This document shows, in pieces, positions 23,292 to 35,731 of a DNA stretch of 64,000 bases. The DNA lies in contig OX327697.1 of assembly GCA_946807835.1 (NCBI GenBank), positions 13,189,501-13,253,500 on the forward strand, given 5' to 3'. Numbering within the stretch: position 1 is the stretch's first letter; the number at the start of each line of letters is the position of its first letter. The translations under genes and the position numbers were made by a program. The DNA comes from Ailanthus altissimus (Eukaryota > Streptophyta > Magnoliopsida > Sapindales > Simaroubaceae). The notes under the pieces were generated by a model. It did not search any database. It saw only the letters and a program-made list of their open reading frames with translations, and had not been told where the DNA came from.

Positions 23292-24600
23292 TCTTCCTTA
23301 AAGAAAGTATCTCCCCCAACTCTTACTTAATGGACATGACGAAGGCAGCAGATGTCTTCGCCACACCACATTTTTACACTTTGGTGGCTCTCTTATAGAG
23401 TGATCTCTATCTCTCATCTCTTCCTTCTCTATCCAGTGGTCTTCCATGTGGTATAACTACAAAGTATTGCTCCACGACCATTCTTCTTGTCATGGATTTC
23501 ACAAATTCAACCTAGGGAACTTCATCTTTTTATGTCACTTCTAGAATCATTCCATATTCCTCGTTGATCCTTTCTTTTTCTATCTCGGCTTCTTTCTTTT
23601 CGAGTCTAAGAAAAATATTTGTATCTAAAATGTCCAACCTCTCTACTTCATCACTTTCAAAACATCCCTCTTCATCCTCTTTTTCCAAGCAACAGAAGTC
23701 AAATAAGGATCTATGAATCATACTTAGTTTAGCCAATTTTTGGTTATCCTCTTCTTCTTCCACCTCAACATGACTTGCCATCGTCTCATTTTTTGCTTCT
23801 GCAAACTTTTTGTGATCTATGTCCAATTTGAACTTAACCATATAGTCATTCCTCATAAAGGCATTGATTTGACCTTGTAAAGAACAACAACTACTGATGT
23901 GGTCCTCAATCTCGTTGTGGAAGGCGCAATGGTTCTATTAGTCTCTCTAATCTTCTACGATAAAAAATGGCCCTTGGCTTTTGAAAAAGGTCTTTGTCTT
24001 TGTACTTCAACCAAATCTTTTTTGTTGGTGTATTGCTCGGGATTAGCGACTAGCACGTACTTTAGTCATTTATCATCCTTCTCATTTGTCTCGATGAAAG
24101 GTCATTTATAACCATCCCTTTATGATACTTCCCCACTCTTTTAAGCTATAATGAGTGAAGTTTCCTTCACTACTACAGCGTCATCTTCCTCTTCTCAAGT
24201 CCATTGCTCCGATTTTTTGTTAATCATTTCAAAGGAAGTAAAATACTTCCTGACTCAAGTCTTGATAATAAAGGGTGAAAGCCCTTAATGCCTTCCAATA
24301 CACTTGGGCAGTGATCTTAATGTTGCAATTCCTAATCTCGCTTTACTCTATATTAAATCAATTCAAGATCTTAATTGACTCACTCTCTCTTATTTCATAA
24401 GAAATATGACATTGGAATTTAGAAACCATGAATTTATGCAGTTTCAGTCCCACGCGAATTGAATCCACAAAATGCTCATGATTGACTCTCTGAGCCAAAA
24501 GCATAGCATCTACGATGATCCCTAGCTTCCTCATCCTTTTGTATAGCTTGCCTACTATCTTTATAATCGAGACTCTCATAGCTACCTCATCAGCTGGCTT
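23292..24600 (-). pseudogene. gag/protease-side remnant of the Tat/Retand-type element
   Basis: Minus-strand continuation of the broken element beyond the chromovirus-type insertion. A knuckle-like CAFHNEIEDHISSCCSLQGQI block lies near 23935-23870, where Tat elements have a C.FH..GH.TE.C motif, followed by an open 108-codon stretch (23856-23530) rich in Glu. At 24579-24358 another open piece, MRVSIIKIVGKLYKRMRK, is probably decayed gag. The assignment of the gag part is by position and weak similarity. Confidence 0.5.
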
Positions 24601-24939
24601 TACCGCTCTCTCATGACGTGATCTTTTTTTGCTTATAAATTATCTCATCTTCTAGATTATCGCATTGGAACTAGTCATGTCGATCATTTCTAAAAAAATA
24701 TCAGTCACACATTTAGAATCCTAATTTACATATATCAATTGGTTCAATTAGTAAAACCTTTTGAGGTTTTAAATAAAAGGTTTAGAGTTCAAATTCTACT
24801 CACACTTAATTTTGGAGGAATTTGATTTTAATTTTGTGTACTAAAACAATTAGTCTTAATTTAATATCTTTAAGGGAAAAAAGAAAAGAAAAGTGAAAGT
24901 ATGTAGTAAAAGGAAGGTCAATGGTTGTTTTGGAAAAAT

Positions 24940-25152
24940 GGATAACCCATTGTTTTGTGTTGAACAATCCAATCCTTTACCCAAATCGAGCTCTAGAATA
25001 TTACATGCTTCACAATCAAGTAACTTCAGCATGTTTATAGTAGAAAGATGGCTCATCCATTGTTTTGGGTTGAACAATCCAATCCGATAATACGAGAGCC
25101 AACTCTAGAATATTGCACTTGCATGCTTCACAACCAAGTAACTACAGCATGT
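24940..25152. repeat. Direct duplication, period ~110 bp
   Basis: Two diverged tandem copies: CCATTGTTTTGTGTTGAACAATCC at 24947 and the same with GGG at 25057, each continuing through TCTAGAATATT, ATGCTTCACAA and CAAGTAACT to CAGCATG. No coding content. Confidence 0.85.
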
Positions 25153-26442
25153 GGAAATCGACAAAGTATAGGAACTTGGCCAATAAGCAGCAAGTCTCAT
25201 AGGTTAAACTTGATCATATAGATAGGTGAGAGAGAGAATTGGCTAAATAATACCATGCAGTATGAGACATCTCAGTCAAGCAAAAATATATAATCAAGTA
25301 AGCCTAATTAATTTTTGATCTGCTAACAGTTGCATTAGTAAAGTCTTCAACTTGTCAACAAAAACTTTCAATTATGTAAGAGGGAAAGGATGCTTTTAAC
25401 TGAGAAATGTCACAAAATGGGCTTAACTTTGGCTGGAGGAAATGTGCATCCATTAAAATCTGTCAAACCAAATTGATACCAGTCAGAACATGTAATTACA
25501 TCACAAAGTAGTTTCAATTAGCAAAGCATAATTTATGAGCCTGAAACCTCTATGTAAGAACCTTCAACACAGTTTTTAGGCTCACTTAAACAAGGTTGCA
25601 GCTTCCAGAAATCTGGCTTCAATTTTCCACTTGGATCACCAAATCAGGAGCCAAGAGAACTAAGTTCACAGCAAAACCAGAAGAAAACACCTTCACTACG
25701 ATGTTCTTAGAGATATGGACTCACAAACTAGTTTCAGCTAGATAACTTTATTATTCACAGAAATATGAACTATCTGACAAAAAGAATTTCTTATGGATTC
25801 TCCTGCAGCGTTATAGGATCCAGCTTAGGGTCCCTTTCACAGAGGATTAGCACGGTGTTTCATATGGTCCCGTCGAATCTAGTAGTTTGATATGAAGAAA
25901 ATTTAAGAGAGTGGCTTGATTTTCTTGTTGATTATTATTTTTTTTCTTTTTCTTTTCTCTGGTAAGACTCTTGAAACTTCTAGATGTTCCTTATGCAAAA
26001 AGATAGGTCATTGTGCTTGCATTCAATTATAGATTTCTAACCAATTTTTGCAGAGAGCTAGTAATGTCTGTTCTCCAAGCTTCCTTATCAAACAATCTTT
26101 ATCAAAAAGAAGGTAACAGCAACTCACAAATATTTTATGGCCATCATTCATTTATGTAACGAGGCATTACATGCATGTTTTATGAATAATGCATGAAAAA
26201 TTACCACTTGCTTATTCATTTAAAGAATATACAGGATTTTGTATCAGGCTGTTGGACGCAAAGGTTGAAGCTCACAAAGTAAGTGTAGGAAGGGAACACT
26301 GAGAAATCAAGCCTACAGTAATATCTATCATTATGAGAGGACTAATGAAACAGTTAGGAAATATTTACTATCAAGATAACATTAGACAAGCAAATTCACA
26401 CATTCTGTTAATTAACTTGCAAAAAGCAGACAAGTAAAATAT
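25153..26442. other. No gene recognised (3' flank of PSRP5)
   Basis: Moderately AT-rich, single-copy-looking DNA without open frames or repeat matches. It lies downstream of PSRP5, so the proximal part may be its 3' UTR and terminator. Confidence 0.4.

Positions 26443-26480
<38 letters not shown>
26443..26480. repeat. (AT)n microsatellite
   Basis: Alternating AT run with ACAT interruptions at its left end, about 36 nt beyond the PSRP5 stop codon, so probably within its 3' UTR. Confidence 0.9.
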
Positions 26481-26485
<5 letters not shown>

Positions 26486-26515
26486 GATAGCCTGCAAGTT
26501 TAAGAGACAAAAGAG

Positions 26516-27528
26516 TCAGACAATTTTCAACCTGCTCATCTTGGAGGGGGGCCACCAACCCTTCTTCCGCATCCTCCGTTTACGAACAAGCTTCTTCCTG
26601 CGAAGCCGTATCTTCTTGGAGACCTTCATCCTCATCCTCTGTTCCAATTTCAGCTGCAGCTTTGAGTCCAATGGCAGTTGGTCAAGTGGAAAATCCTCTT
26701 CGTCATCACTTTCAGACTGAGCCTCATCATTGACCAAACCATCAGTGTCAAAAGATGCCTCAACAATCAGTGCACCTTTTTTCTCGGTGATATAACAAAA
26801 TCCTCTACAAGATTTTAGGTGATGGCCCGTCTGTTTCATGCACAACCTGGAAACTGAAAACAAATAAAACCCAGATGAAATTATTGCTTCTATAGACAAC
26901 ATCTTGAAAAACATAACCTAAAGAGTGCCATCCGGGAGTCCTTAGACTTTGAGAGTAAAGCAATTAGGAAATTTTTCAAAATAAACTCACTTATAAAGTT
27001 CAAGTAGAAAGTTTACAAGATCTTTATAAATGGGGTTAAAAACTCATCTTTAGTGACTTTGTTGTTTTGCTGTCTTGTTCGTCGGCTTTTGTGAAAAAGT
27101 CATAATGGAACAACGCAAGATATTAAACAAAACACAGATGCAATTATGGCGGTTGATATTGAAATGTGGAGAAAATATATGAATGAGAACATAATGTAGA
27201 AAAAAGTAAAGGCCTGTTAAGTATCAGTTATATAATCCATTTTAGTACAAACATACTCCTAAAAATGCAAACGTTATGCTCTTTCTTCATTATTACTATT
27301 TTTATTTTGTTTTCTTTTGGTGGTTTCTGGGTTTTTCTTGTTGTTCAACTTCTTGGGGAGAAAAAACAAAGCATGCATTTTCAAATGTAACAAAGTGTAC
27401 TATAAGAAAAAGAGAGAAAAATTCTTACTTGGAGAAGCAGTGACGATCATCGTTGTTGAACATGGTATCTTAAATAAAGAAGAAGAAGAAGAAGAGAGAG
27501 AACTCGAGAAGAGGAGAGGAACAGCCAT
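26516..27528 (-). CDS. PSRP5: Plastid-specific 50S ribosomal protein 5 (PSRP5/cL38), two exons
   Basis: A small basic subunit of the chloroplast ribosome, encoded in the nucleus. Exon 1 is 27429-27528: it starts MAVPLLFSSSLSSSSSSLFK, a Ser-rich chloroplast transit peptide. Exon 2 is 26516-26853. The intron (26854-27428) begins GTAAGA and ends TTTTCAG; the phase is consistent, giving 145 codons plus stop. The mature part has an acidic stretch (SESDDEEDFPLDQLP) followed by a very basic C-terminus (SKKIRLRRKKLVRKRRMRKK, then GWWPPSKMSRLKIV). This matches my memory of Arabidopsis At3g56910, including the KxR..KKG.WPPSKM ending. No frame damage is present, so it is probably functional. ALADIN is the next host gene, in the same orientation. 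Confidence 0.92.
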
Positions 27529-27582
27529 TTTTGTCCTTCTTGCAATTGCTTTGGGAAACTGTATTTAAGGCAAGCAAAACGC

Positions 27583-27591
27583 CATATATAA
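27583..27591 (-). promoter_or_regulatory. TATA box of PSRP5
   Basis: On the minus strand the sequence reads CTTATATATGGCG about 55 nt upstream of the ATG, leaving room for a 20-30 nt leader. It is the only TATA-like element in the immediate upstream region. Confidence 0.55.
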
Positions 27592-27759
27592 GCGCTCAAT
27601 GTTCCGATTATTTGCAAATATCATAAGAACCAATTTTTTTAATACTCACATATTTAAAAAATTAACGTTAATATCTTTGCTTTAAATATTTATGAATATT
27701 CTATTGTTAACAGTTTATTGTCAAAGTTAATAAATTTAAGAGTAATTAAATTACTTTAA

Positions 27760-28160
27760 ATATTTAAATTTTTTAAAATAATAATAAATTTTAAAAAATA
27801 AAAATAAATAAACAGCCGACCAAAATGGTTGGCTAGATTGATAATCACAATGGCCGCTAGATCGACAACGAAAGAGATTACTCGATCAATATTTGGTCGA
27901 CTAGATTGATAGTCACAATGACCACTAGATCGACAATGAAAAAGATTACTCGATCAACAATCACTTTGGTTGTTGCTCTGAGCGACCAAATTGGCCACTA
28001 GAACAGCGCCAAAAAGGCCGTTAAAGCAACGACCATTTTAGTCGCTCCATCAGTGGCCAAAATGTTAACTGACTTTTTTTTAATTTTTAAAGTTTTATTT
28101 ATTATTATTTTTAATTTTATTTATTATTATTATTAGTTTATATTTTTAAAATTTTTAAAA
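27760..28160. repeat. AT-rich fold-back repeat with GACCAAAATGGTT motifs (CACTA-like?)
   Basis: AT-rich arms (27760-27812 and 28070-28150) are roughly complementary to one another. They enclose a GC-richer core holding a 68-bp tandem duplication (CTAGATTGATAATCACAATG at 27833, CTAGATTGATAGTCACAATG at 27901) and several GCGACCA/TGGTCGC half-palindromes, as in subterminal regions of CACTA transposons. AGCCGACCAAAATGGTTGGCT (27816-27834) is itself near-palindromic. No transposase and no clear terminal CACTA was found, so the class is a guess. Confidence 0.45.
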
Positions 28161-29899
28161 AATATTTTTTATGATTTTCATGATGTTATTTTTTATAAGC
28201 TCTAGAACTTTTTATTTCATCATGACCTAAGTTTTTATTTCTAAGATTAGACTTTTAAACTTAGTATGTAGTTAAATTTTATTAATTCTTAATTTATGAA
28301 CTTAATATATATAATCAATTTATTCTATCTTATATTTATTAGTTTCATTATATCTAGCCAATATCTTAAATAATTGAGAAACCATAATGAACTTGACAAA
28401 GAGATTCATGTGTTTAGTCTAAAATAGTTTGATGCATGATCATAAGATAACAACTACGTGTTCTGTGTAGGATAAACACTTAGATGGCATGTATGGTATA
28501 ATTTAAATTTGATCTTAATGAATTACATTTTATTTTGATTACCATAGACATGTAGATGATTGTTAAAATGCGTAATATAATCACTTGACCATTGACAGAG
28601 GCTTGTGATGAGATTAGTATTTAAGCCCATCAATTTATATTAAGTGATTAATTAAGATATTAATGAGTATAATAAAATATTAGGGGATGTGTCTATATCC
28701 TATATTATTATATTTTGGTGAATTTATCTTTTATTTGTTGCTGTTTAGGTTGATTTAATTGATAGAGTTAAATAAATTTCAAATTTTAATTTTTTGAAAA
28801 AAGTTAAGTAGTTATAATTTTAATACTTAATTGAAAGAATTAGATCACATAGTCTCTATAGGATTGATACTTGAACTTAAAATCTTATATTACTTAATAT
28901 AATAGTGTGCGCTTATGCTTAACTACTATAGCACAAATCCTAAGCACTATGTACTCATTACTAAATTTTGCCTAAAATCTACAAATAACTCGTTGCAAAT
29001 TTAATAATAAGTATATACTCGTTAGAGTAAATTTAGTATTAAAATTTTAAACCTACAACATAGTTAAGAAGAATTTAGCATTTTATTTTTGAAATAAATA
29101 TGAATACGAATTTAAAGATATCTATCTCAAACTCAATTCACTGTCATTTCTATTTTTTACTTATATAATTATTTATAACTCCAAGTTTCAAAAATGAAAA
29201 TTATAAGATTCTCTTTACATCATTCTAAGAAAATTACGTCATTTATTATAAAATTTTCCATCTTATTTATTTTAAACACATTATGGTTGACTGATTTAAA
29301 ATAAACAATAAGTTGTAAAATTTTAGTAAATAAACTCATAAATAATGCGATGGAAGCATCACGTTAAAGTTCTAAAATTTTCGTACTTTTTATTTATAAT
29401 AAATATTTATAAATTTATTTAAGTGAAAAATAGCACTTATTTGCATTACAATAGTAATACTGCATGCTTACTAATGATTATTTAGCAATAGTGACGGTAA
29501 ATATACGAGTAATGAAATGCTACTCTTTAAATAATAATTAAATTTTCATTCTAAATAATTCGTTGAATGATATGAATAAGAAGATGATGTGAAAATGCCA
29601 CGTCACTCAAAATGAATGCTAATGCGAAAGAGTGAAAATATCAAGTCATTTAAGCTATGTTTTATCACAGTACAAGAATTAGGAGTATATGATACATGCA
29701 TGTTTCACTTCACAATCAAGTATTACTAAATGCCCACCATATTTGATATCACAGCTACTAATATTATTTCCACTTCATGGCAGCTGAACTTTAAAACTAC
29801 GATATCTTTTTATAAATAAACTATTAATAAAGAATTGAAACCAATTTCATTAAGCAAAACAAAATAAAAGAAGAACAAAATGTAAAAGAATTTCATTAA
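28161..29899. other. AT-rich intergenic DNA, no gene recognised
   Basis: Over 70% A+T by eye, no open frame of note and no recognised repeat. It separates the PSRP5 upstream region from the copia remnant. Confidence 0.5.
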
Positions 29900-30290
29900 A
29901 TATAAAAGAAAAGACCATACCGCCAATTATTATTGTTTAAATGAAACAAAAATAATTTGAGGTCTTTTATTCTATTCCTCTTGAGAATTTAGTGATTTAA
30001 TATAATTCTTACAGTTAAGATGACGACTTTTAATTTTTTTTAAATATAACTTTATCATTTATTTTCATAAAAAAAAAGTGAACAATTATAAGAAAGTGAG
30101 CAGCTATAAGCCACTCAATTTTTCACATTCTCTATCATTATAAGGTAGTTATCATGATAATGCAATGACCACATTATCCTTAATTGTCTTTAATCATTAA
30201 AACTTAAATTTTAAATTTTAAACTTAACCAATTTTACATGTAGACCACTATTATGTGAGATAATATCTAGCATTTTCACACTTGGTCCAC
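29900..30290 (-). repeat. Polypurine-tract region and 3' LTR start of a Ty1/copia element
   Basis: On the minus strand GTGGACCAAGTGTGAAAA (30290-30273) resembles the ACCAAGTGGGAGAATG polypurine tract of copia elements. The LTR start TGCTAGATATTATCTCAC follows at 30272, then TGCATTATCATGATAACTACC, typical of this type of LTR. The far end of the LTR is not resolved; 29900 is nominal. Confidence 0.6.
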
Positions 30291-30649
30291 ATATCAAAGG
30301 TATAAACTTAGAGTGACTAACTTATTATGATCATAAAATTATGATAACTCCCTAAAGTAATTCATAGTAAAACTTTAATTTACCCAAACGAAAAACTTCA
30401 TTGCATGAATCATAGCTATCATGTGTTTAATAATTGAGCATTTACTTCTATGTATCACATTTATGAAAGTTTTCCAAATGAGTAAAATACTTATAAATAA
30501 ACTTCTTATAATTCATCTAGGTCCTCTTAAATAATCTCAATAGATTAAGACTTACAAATATTATGTGCATAAAATATTTCAATAATTAAAATGATCCAAA
30601 TACGTATGTACTTACATAATCAGAAAATAAAAACAGTACTAAAGACAAG

Positions 30650-33600
30650 TCTAGACTAAAAACCCCATCTTATCCACATGATCTTTGTATAACTTAGCCG
30701 ACAATCCTTTAGTCATAGAATCTGCTATATTGACTGTAGTCTTTATATGATCAATGACCACTTCTTATCTTTTGATATGATATCGAATAATCAAAAACTT
30801 TACGTCAACATGTTTGCTGTTACTTCTATTTTTATTATTCTTAACAAAGAATACTGCAACTGAGTTATCACAATAACTTCTTAGAGGCCTTATTATAAAA
30901 TCAACAACTTTTAGGTCTATAATTAAATTTCTCAACCACAATGCTTGTGAAGCAGCATCATAATAACCAATGAATTATACTTGTATAGTAGACGAATGAA
31001 TTATCGTCTACTTAGCACTTCTCAAAGATACAATACCTCTAGCTAAAAGGAAAATATATCCGAAAGTAGATTTGTGTCTGAACATCTAACAAAATGTGAA
31101 TCACTTTAAGATGTTTGTTATGCTTGTATATAAGTCTATAGTCCTTGGTTCCTTATAGATACCTCATCACTTTTTTGGAAGTCTTCCAATGTTCCATATC
31201 ATTATTGCTTTGAAATCTACCTAGTTCACTAATTGCAAATGTAATGTCAAGTTTATTGCAGACTTGTGCATACATTATGTTACTTATAGTAAAAGTGTAA
31301 GGTATTTTCTTCATTTGTTCTCATGGGTGCTACAATAGGAGTGCAATCCTTCATTCTAAATCTCTCCAAAAACTTTTCAATGTAGGCCTTTTGAGACTCC
31401 TAATGTCATGGTGGCTCTATCTCTGTGAATTTATATGCCAATGATATAAGAAGCTTTATCCATGTCCTTCATTTCAAATTTTTATGTAAGAAAATTTTTT
31501 GTGTCATATAGCAAATCCAAATCACTACTTGCAAATAAAATGTCATTTATATATAGAATTAGAAAAAATGTATTTGCTTCCACTGATCTTAAGATATATA
31601 CATTAATCAATGATATTTTTTTTAAATCCATATAAAGTAACAACATTATGAAACTTTAAATACTATTAATGGGAAGCCTGTTTCAATTTATATATAGAAT
31701 TTTTTAAGTTGCATACAAGGTGATCCTTTTCAATCTCATTGAATCCTTCAGGCTACTTCATGTATACCTATTCCTCAAGATCCCTATTTAAGAATGTTAT
31801 TTGCACATCCATTTGGTACAACTTTAAATCAAAATAAGCTACCAAAGATATAATGATTCTAAACGAATTCCTTTTAGAAATTAGAGAAATTATTTCACGG
31901 TAATCAATGTCTTCCTTTTGAACAAAACATTTGGCTACAAGTCTGACTTTATATGGTTATATGTTGCCAGTTGCATTTCTTTTGGTTTTATAAACCTATT
32001 TACAATTAATGGTTGTTTTACCAACTGCAACTCAACGAGATCCTAAACTTAATTTTTAGTCATATGTTCCATCTCTTTCTTCACAGTATAATACCAAAAC
32101 ATAGAGTTTTCTCCATCAAGGCTTATAAAAAGCGAGCTTGGATCATTATCAAGTCTAACATTAGAGTCAGAATCTTGAAGATATACAACATAATCACTAG
32201 AAATTGTTAGTTTATTTATTCTTGAAGAGCTTCTTAAATCTACTATCTCATTTTCATTTGGTAGAGTTTGAGTTATAGACTCTTCATGAGTTTCATTGAG
32301 TGTGTATTCTTGAATCGCTTGCTCTTTAAATGATTCTAAAATATTTCTTTGGAAAGAAATTATTATATCATTTTAAATAGGTGATTTATAGTTTTTCATC
32401 CCTTCATGAAATGCAATATTTCTAAGAAATTCACTCTCACTCACTTTATGATCCTCTAGAAATTTTATATTTCTACTTTTTATAATTCTTGTAGAGTATG
32501 AAGGACAATAAAACTTGTGCCCTTTGAAGTTTAATAGAGAGCCTATGAAAAAAATCTCTAATTATTATTGGGTCCAATTTCTTTAGTTGAAGATTGTAAA
32601 TCCTCACTTTAACTGGACACCCTCAAATATTAGATATTTCAAACTTGGTTTCCATACATATTATAATTTAAAAGGTGTTTTAGGAATTACCTTAGATTGA
32701 ACCCTATTTAAAAAATACATAGCGGCTTTTAACGATTCACTCCATAAATTTTTAAAATGATTTGAATTGCTGATCGTGCTCCTTTACAATGTTCATTAAG
32801 GTTCAGATTCTCCTTTTGGCTACACCATTTTATTATGGTGTTTCTAGTACTACATATTCTGCAATAATACATTCTTCTTAGAAAAACTTAACAAATGAAC
32901 CTAACATTTTACCATTTTTCAATGAACCTTTCATAATATTCCTCACCCTTATCGGATCTAAAGATTTTGATTTTCTGTTCTCTTTGTTTCTCTACTTCTA
33001 CTTTAAAAATCTTAAAAGCATCTAATGTCTCATCCTTATGATTTATGAGATAAAGATACATATACTTTTTATGGTCATTTGTAAATATTATAAAATACAT
33101 TTGACCATTTAGATAGGGAGAATACGGTCCACTAATGTCTATATGTATTATCAACTATTTCAGTACTCCTTTAGGAACCTTTAGAATTCTTGTTAGTTTG
33201 CTTGCCTTTGATGCAATATATACAAATTTCAAAATCAGTGAAATTAAGAATTTGCAAAATTCCTTTATTTACTAAACTTTTAATTTGCTCAATGGAGATA
33301 TATCCTAATTTTTTATGCTACAATTTAGAGAAGTACTCATTAATAATACTACGTTTAGTACCAACATCAGCATTGTGCATGGTTGAAAAGTTGCTTTCAT
33401 ATGTGGTATCCAAATTAAACATATATAAACCATCAACTAGAAAACCATTGCCAACAATAGTACCATTATTAAATAAATAAAGTTTAAATTTTTAAATACA
33501 AATTTAAAACCAAAAGATACTAGTTTTGAAACAGAAACCAAATTTATAAAAAATGATGGAATATAAAAAGTCTTTTTAAGATCTAAATAAAAACTAGAAT

Positions 33601-34529
33601 TTAGAACTAATTTAAAAGTTCTCACGACTTCAACCTTTAAACTCATCGTATTTTCTGAATAAATGCATTGCTTGTTTGTTAGTGGTTTTTTTAGATCTAA
33701 GAAACCTTACATAACATTAGCAATGTGAATTATAGTGCCATAATCAATCCACCATGTATTATTAGGAGCTTTAATAAAATGAGATTAATGACATACATAA
33801 ATGAAGCATATACCTTTATTTTCAAGCCATTTCTTGCATTTCAGGCAATCCTTCTTCATGTGCCATTTTTCTTACAAAAAAAACACTTAACATTTTTGCC
33901 TTTTTCTGAATTTTAGTGCATTATTTTTCTTTCTTTTAGGACCACTCTTAGGTTTCTTGTCATCTGCGTCATTATAAGTTATGAGGTTAGCAAATATCTA
34001 TATTCTCATTCTTAAGTCTTTTCTTCTCTTGAACACACATAGACAGGAGTTCCTTGACAGTCCATTTATCCTTATGTGTTATATAATATTTAAAATGAAC
34101 CATATTCTTTAGAAAGAGAGTTTATAATCCAATGAACTAAGAATGACTTAGAAATGTTAATATCTAAAGACTTGAGTTGAGCAGCAATGTCCCTCATCTC
34201 CATAATGTACTCATGAACATCGATAAAATTGTTATGCTTAAAAGCTTTCTCATAAGGGTTTTAGCCTTTACGTTATTAGAACTTACAAATTGCTCTTCAA
34301 CAACCCTCATTAAGTTTTTAGCCTTATCACATTCTAGGATTAAATCTCTTGTACCCTTGTTAATATTATTCTTCATAAACATGAGACTCAAGTGATTGGA
34401 TCGTTCCCAAGATTGATAAGTAACTTTTTCACTTAGCATACTTGATTCAATTAGGATAGGTGGTTCATTTTCATGAAGTGCTAAGTCAAAATCCATGCAT
34501 CCAAAGTCAGAAGAATTTTCTCCTTTCAA
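30650..34529 (-). pseudogene. Ty1/copia gag-pol remnant
   Basis: Read from 34529 down: Gag of the UBN2 type (VTYQSWERSNHLSLMFMKN, then EEQFVSSNNVKAKTLMRKL); the pre-integrase domain (FYLDLKKTFYIPSFFINLVSVSKL, 33437-33646); integrase (IHIDISGPYSPYLNGQ, then FRSDKGEEYYERF, 32909-33154); RT and RNase H in broken frames, with YAQVCNKLDITFAISELGRF and a decayed HWKTSKKVMRYL at about 31160-31290; and the pol end near 30670. Order integrase before RT is diagnostic of copia. Many stops and shifts are present. The 5' LTR and primer binding site are not found. Confidence 0.88.
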
Positions 34530-35731
34530 TTAGAAAAATTATCACCACATAAAATTGGAATAGAGAATCATTGAAAATATTATATCATTACATAAGAAAA
34601 ATTACATATATATTAATGCTACGAATAAATTAAGCTAGATATTGAATTAACTAATGTCAGATTCAATTTGTAAATTCAAACCTTCTTATGAGTAAAAGTC
34701 GTATGAATTTACATAAAGTTTATTTATAACATTAATAAATAAAAGACATCAAATTGCAATAGAATTTTCACACTTATAGGCCTCTGAAATTTTATTTGTT
34801 AGATGTCTTATTTACAATCTAACTTTGTAAATTTTATTAAAATAATTATTCCTTTATAGGATAAAATAATTATTTCAATGAATTAATAATAATTGTAAAT
34901 GTCATATATTTATGTCAATTAAATAATTTAATAGGCAACTTTACACTTTATAAATATTATCATAACTTAATATGCTATGGCTCCTCTCAATGTTACAATA
35001 ATATTCTAACATTATTTATGAAATTAATTTACTAATAATACACAATTTGATTTGAATGGTAAATATGTGAAAATCTACCCATGAATATTAAAACACACAG
35101 TATCACATGCACATGTACATATATCTATAATATTAATAGTAGAAATATATGACTAAGTAATTTAAATCTTAGTTTAAAATAAAATATTACACCGGGATAT
35201 ATACATAGCCAGAAGTATATATCTAAACATTTCAAACAATATACAAAAACTTCAAATGTCATTCAAGATAATATTTGATAAAATTCATTATTAGACCTTT
35301 AATTATCCCTCACGAATTTCAAAATAGGATACATACATAATAAAAAACCTCAAAGGTACTTATTTAAACAAATATGATTACCCTCTCAAAATTTGAAAAA
35401 TGTCCATTATGAATATATCATGCTTTAAATTTAATTATCATCTCACAGCAATATATAATTCCCATAACAGTGCAGTTCCTTCATAAAATATAGGAAAATT
35501 AGCCGATTTGACTTTATTTTTAAATATATAAGTTAGTCAAAATAATTATACATTCTTAACCAATTATAATTTTTTTTTATTTTACTCTTTTATATTAAAT
35601 AAAATAAAAATAAAAAATTCTTATTTTTCTTCATTTTCCTCCACCGACACTTTCCCATTTTCTTTTCACTTTTTCACTTTTTTCTCACGGTCACTCACTC
35701 TCTCTCAAGGCGCTCTACCTCTCACGGTGGT
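34530..35731. other. AT-rich DNA, no gene recognised
   Basis: Upstream side of the copia remnant where a 5' LTR would be expected, but no match to the 3' LTR start was seen. The last 100 bp are CT-rich (CACTCACTCTCTCTC) and resemble the CT-rich flank on the other side of the solo LTR. Confidence 0.4.

Noticed and set aside
24720..24815. tRNA-like box B (GAGTTCAAATTCTAC), possible SINE
   Set aside because: Only one box-like motif is visible, with no box A at the right distance, no poly-A tail and no flanking duplication, so it is too weak to call.
26516..26914. Single-exon reading of the PSRP5 frame starting at 26914
   Set aside because: The ATG at 26914 lies in the intron. The splice AG at 26854 and a transit-peptide exon at 27429-27528 give the proper family N-terminus in frame.
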